A stretch of 64,000 nucleotides of DNA from Malachius bipustulatus (Eukaryota > Arthropoda > Insecta > Coleoptera > Melyridae): NCBI GenBank assembly GCA_910589415.1, contig OU342634.1, positions 26,657,144-26,721,143 of the forward strand, read 5' to 3'. This document shows positions 60,201 to 64,000 of the stretch, one piece after another. The position numbers were made by a program, and so were the translations under genes. Every line of letters starts with the position of its first letter. Position 1 is the stretch's first letter. The notes under the pieces are model-generated. The model searched no databases. It had not been told where the DNA came from and saw only the letters and a list, made by a program, of their open reading frames with translations.

Positions 60201-61676
60201 CTTAAGCCTCGGAGTAGAATACGGCATATAGGTGAATAGTCATCTGCGGGAAATTTGTTAATCTTTAACGACCATCAATGGTCTTGACATTATAGTATGT
60301 ATTGTCAAAGCAAAATTGTATGATTACTTGCAATAGGGGAGTTTTGCATTCAGGTACCTATATATCCGCAACAACAACAGATAGCAAAAAAAAACTGGAC
60401 TTCCCCATAGCTGGAGCTTAATACCAGACTAGGCAGCATATCAATCAGAGTTTTGTTGCTTGTATGTCTGTGATTGTAGACTCCGATCGCAAGGAGGATG
60501 GGAGAAATGGAACTCCTAGGTCTAGTGCCTTATTGCATGAGAGCTTGAGCAATAACTTCTCTGTCTCTTCCTAGGGCTTGGCGGGAGTTTAGTTGTATTA
60601 GCTTGTTTAAAAACAAATTCAGGTTTTCTGCCTGAATTTGCTGTCTATGTAAACTATGTCAAATATGTAAACGAGCTGAAATGTAACCGAGCTGTAAACA
60701 ATGTAAACTATGAAAAAATTGTTGTTTATTAGCACTTAACAGGAACGTAGAGTAAAATATATTCAGGCTTATTACCTATGTGACTGCGAGAACGCGATAA
60801 TGAACGTGGAAATGCGAAAAAAATCCGAAGTGGGTACTCGAAATCAAAAGTCAAAGAGAGCAGGCATCAGAGTTTCTTTGGGTATAAATGGAGGGCAAAA
60901 ATAAAACCCTGTAAGATTTTGCGAACGAGCACAAAAATAAAGCCCTTAAGGGCTTTGAGTTGATTTAATAAAACAATAGAACAATGCTCGGCTTCATCAG
61001 GTGAAATTCTCAAATTCTGTCTCTTTGAATTCCCAGCCTGATGTATACGACAGGATATCTGATTACAAAGAACCTCCATCGCGCAAGGATTTGCTCTGCC
61101 CTATACGGCATGTTGGCTTACTTTAATTCACTATAATATAATGAAGCTAATTAAATGTGGCTCTCGAGCATAGCTGTTCGGAGCTCTGTATGATGTTCTG
61201 TAATTTAATCAAAGCATATTGTGCCGGTTTATTTCTATAATAATCATTTTCATGCAGCGTTACGAATAAAATAATTACCATCATACATGTGCTGAACAAT
61301 AATTTACACTTTAATAATAAGCTACAGAGGAGACTTGCAACATTAAATGTTTGCCCAAGGATTATTTTTAAAAAGGATCGCGCTACGTCACGAGCTTTGT
61401 GAGGAATTTAAATTTTCGTTTCATAGCTACTATTTGTTAGGATTTGCGTCATACTTTGGAAGAACTAAATTAATTGATGGGCATTAATTTTGCAATATTA
61501 ACATTAAAACATGCCTATAGAAATGGAACTTCCAAATTCCAGTTTTCGTTATAATGAGCAAGATTACCATTGCAATTCATCTTGTTCATTGCTGTTTTCT
61601 TAACACTTAGTGATAATTTTCTTACGATTCTAATTCGTTGAAAATTTCATTCTGTGGAGGCCATAAAGGCACTAGG
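57241..61676. other. Unassigned 4.4 kb; longest ORF at 57787-58218
   Basis: The plus-strand ORF 57787-58218 (143 codons, including FVVKLGPDDNEKTIQVSVPQ) is the longest in the window. A second frame over its 3' part reads NIREVVDVDQNSREFTETK, then NRCALCRIDCHFN and stop, and looks at least as protein-like. Neither frame is recognised, so I do not call a gene. Elsewhere only short ORFs, and one 18-bp palindrome AAAGCCCTTAAGGGCTTT at 60941-60958. Confidence 0.35.
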
Positions 61677-63035
61677 CATCCCCTCCTCAGAGATACTAAA
61701 AGTGCAAAATTGTTACAAATTACCACCAGGTGTTGTCTGTCATTTTGAATCTAGGGAGCTAGTTTGTTTTTCCTCATTATCTCAGTAGCTTTTGAGTTTT
61801 GGGCAGAAACACCAATTTCCAAATTTTTGGGGAATCTAATTGTCTACATTTTATGTTGTAATAATATTTTCGATAATCCGTTGTTTATAAAAATATCACG
61901 CATAATAAGCTCCAGCGAAAAGGTTGAAATGCAATTTTAATACCATTTTATTTTAAGGGGATGAATTTGGTTTGTACATTTTATGAAGTTAATTAACTTT
62001 TTATCGAAAAAACAACTTCACAGAGAAAAAAATCTCTACAAATTGCATCTTTTCTTTATTCTTTCTCTTTCTCTTGAGTTCCTCCTGAGTTCTTTCTCTT
62101 CGCAAGTTAATTCTCATAATATTTTTAAATAATTTTTTCTCATAATTTTCTCATAATCTATAAAATAAAAATAATTAAATAAAATGGATCACTCGATTAT
62201 GATCTGCATTTTCGAAGGTCAGGGAGGCATCTGTCGGAAGTATGTTTTAAGCAATAATTTGATATTGTTTCACACAAAATCATAATCCGCGATAAAATCC
62301 CTTTTAGGCCCCTATTTATGCACTTTCCTGTTCAAAATTTCAAAGTCAACCTCCCCGTCCCGCAATGGGTGGGGTAGGGGGTGATTCTTGAGTCCAAACG
62401 ATGTCCCCTTCGCCCCGGTCGCTATTTAGGAAATATATTTTGTTCAGCATAATCCCCTAAAACCAAAATGACGGCTGTCACAAGCGGTAGGAAGTCGCAT
62501 TTTTGTATTTATACTCACCATCGACCACCCAACAGCCACACTAAATTCGTTTTTTTCCCGCTGTGATTGCATAATCAAATCCTAATTTTACTGGATTAAA
62601 AGCATTATAGTACGCTGTTTGACGTATTTTATACGACTTCAGAACTTTATCGCGTCACCAGACGAAAAGAGTTAATTGGTCGGTGAAATTGTATTTAAAA
62701 AATTTCATGTTGCATTAGGAACAACTTTTCCGTTTAAACATTTCGTATTATTTGCGAGGAGAATAGTGAAAAAGTAAAAAAAAATGCATTGCAACCTCCT
62801 CCTTGGAGCTTATTCTGCGTGATATTCGTTATAAACAACCGAATAGAAAAAAAATTTTGACGACCTAAAATGTTAAAAAAAATTAGATTCCAAACAAATT
62901 CTAAAAATTGTGTTTTTGTCCAAAACTCAAAAACTACTGAGATAATGAGGAAAAACAAACAAAATAACTAGATTCAAGATGGCGGACAGCTCATGGGGGT
63001 AATTTTGCACTTTAAGCATACGAGAAGAAGGAGAT
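61677..63035. mobile_element. Palindromic element M, relative of G
   Basis: The left arm (61677 to about 61950; AGTGCAAAATT, then AGCTAGTTTGTTTTTCCTCA and ATAATAAGCTCC) pairs with the right arm (about 62780 to 63035; GGAGCTTATTCTGCGTGATA, then GAGGAAAAACAAAC and AATTTTGCACTTT). The interior of about 830 bp contains a stretch (62395-62600) homologous to 34200-34390 in element G. The outer ends are decayed and no ACAGGG terminus is seen. No coding region. Confidence 0.7.
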
Positions 63036-63109
63036 TTATTTAACATTTAACCTATTTAACATTTGGGTTTGACTTTTTTCGTCTAAAATAGCTGGGCTAT
63101 AGCTTAAAT

Positions 63110-63310
63110 ATGATTTTTTTGCAAGATCCGGTTTGACAAAGTCTGGTCAGGTCGAAAAAACGCTTTTTGCAAGGTTAAACCTTGCAAAGTTAAATGTTGC
63201 AAAAAAAATTCTAGCTACCGTACCGGATTTTGTCAAACTGGACATCGCAAATTTTTTTTTCAGCTACCCAGACTTTGACAACAAAAAATCGAGCTAACCG
63301 GACTCGAGTT
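63110..63310 (+). repeat. Second locus of the TTTGACAAAGTCTGG / GCAAAAAA degenerate repeat
   Basis: Blocks such as CCGGTTTGACAAAGTCTGG, CCGGATTTTGTCAAACTGG and CCCAGACTTTGACAAC alternate orientation and are separated by GCAAAAAAAATT runs. The vocabulary is the same as at 45330-46150, and here both orientations occur, so it can form local hairpins. Ends with GACTCGAGTTAATAATCGAGTT, an 8-bp-arm palindrome. Confidence 0.5.
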
Positions 63311-64000
63311 AATAATCGAGTTAACCCACTCAGTTTCCAACGGCAGAGTTGGCGTGCTGGACAAATGTGTCACTTCTGGGAATTAAATTTTTTCTTTGTT
63401 TTTTGGGGATTTCTCAAAAATATTTCGAAATTTCATGACTTAGTCAACATAGTTTGCCAAAATAAAATTATAAATAACCCTAAAAACGTTCGATAAAATC
63501 AAAATTTTATGAAAATGTTTTTCTGAAAAGCACTTTTTCGTGATCTGGGAGTCAGGATAGGTGGACATTTAATGATTTTATGTGAATCTCATTAAGTAAG
63601 GATGTCCCCAAGTTTGGTAAAATAATAGTTTAGTAAAAATTAGTAAAACTTAAGAAATTAAATAATTATAATTGCATATAAAATTGCGGTATATAAGTTT
63701 TGAATTATGCTAAAATGAAAATTTTCCCACCAGTTAGAACCCATCAAAGTTATTTCAGATTAATTCAGGTAAGAAAATCTTAATTTCCGCTTTGAACAGC
63801 ATAACAACCATCTGCGACTTTATAAACTTTCCTAATAAATTGCAAGGGGTTAAATTTGAAGAGAAAGCTCACTCCATTAATTTATTCAATTTCAATTTAG
63901 CAAGCTGTTTAATCAACGGATGATATCTCAAGTTTTATTTTCTCGATCAGCTTATGAAGAAAAATGGTAGAGGGCGGATTTGGTTCGGGAGAATGTATTA
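63311..64000. other. No recognised feature
   Basis: AT-rich to the end of the window; a short ORF at 63230-63496 overlaps the repeat and is not credible. Confidence 0.4.

Noticed and set aside
1..64000. tRNA genes, rRNA genes, CRISPR arrays
   Set aside because: Looked for T-loop GGTTCGA contexts, rRNA-like blocks and regularly spaced identical repeats; none held up.

Overview
The window is AT-rich intergenic or intronic DNA from an invertebrate, most likely an insect and possibly a beetle. The evidence is the set of mobile-element families present: Jockey-type and other LINEs, an LTR element whose gag begins MVNLRSGK, Tc1-like and PIF/Harbinger-like DNA transposons, a Crypton-like recombinase N-terminus, and many palindromic elements ending in ACAGGGTG/CACCCTGT. 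The species cannot be fixed from the sequence. No bacterial-type gene organisation, rRNA, tRNA or CRISPR array is visible. No complete host gene was found; the best host-gene candidate is a possible terminal exon at 23072-23221 (unidentified protein, preceded by TACTAAC and a pyrimidine tract).

Layout. 1-2120: tandem repeat and the 3' end of a minus-strand LINE. 2121-5947: two large foldback elements; the loop of the first carries a 32-codon HTH-like ORF. 6303-6758: 3' end of a second LINE type. 8.3-9.3 kb: minisatellite, hairpin and a 59-nt T run. 11.2-12.5 kb: internally deleted LTR retrotransposon. 13.6-16.8 kb: decayed minus-strand Jockey ORF2 split by a foldback element and carrying a 22-nt micro-insertion with a 13-bp target duplication. 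18.5-19.4 kb: Crypton-like and Harbinger-like fragments. 20.9-23.2 kb: GC-rich hairpin and the candidate host exon. 25.0-26.9 kb: two adjacent palindromic elements. 30.7-39.3 kb: a cluster of five palindromic elements plus hammerhead-ribozyme-like motifs. 42 kb: LINE fragment. 45.3-47 kb: degenerate tandem repeats and a palindrome. 50.6-54.2 kb: two more, one containing a Tc1-type transposase pseudogene. 55.0-57.2 kb: minus-strand LINE interrupted by a Harbinger-type MITE. 61.7-63.3 kb: a final palindrome and a second locus of the 45-kb repeat.

The dominant theme is inverted repetition: fourteen elements with long inverted arms cover about 15 kb, roughly 23% of the window by my boundaries. 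The standout is 32606-33434, a nearly perfect palindrome (arms about 387 bp, equal length, no indels seen) bracketed by a 12-bp exact target duplication, with a hammerhead-ribozyme-like motif in each arm. A second hammerhead motif with a consensus core lies at 35320-35369 (minus). Together these suggest Penelope-like retroelement remnants. A second unusual point is that three palindromes (about 25.0, 30.7 and 36.5 kb) contain, in each arm, a short 185-290 bp unit that has element-type ends at both sides, giving a composite architecture.

All calls come from reading the sequence; no alignment, folding or database search was run. Protein-family assignments rest on recognised motifs. Boundaries of decayed elements are approximate.
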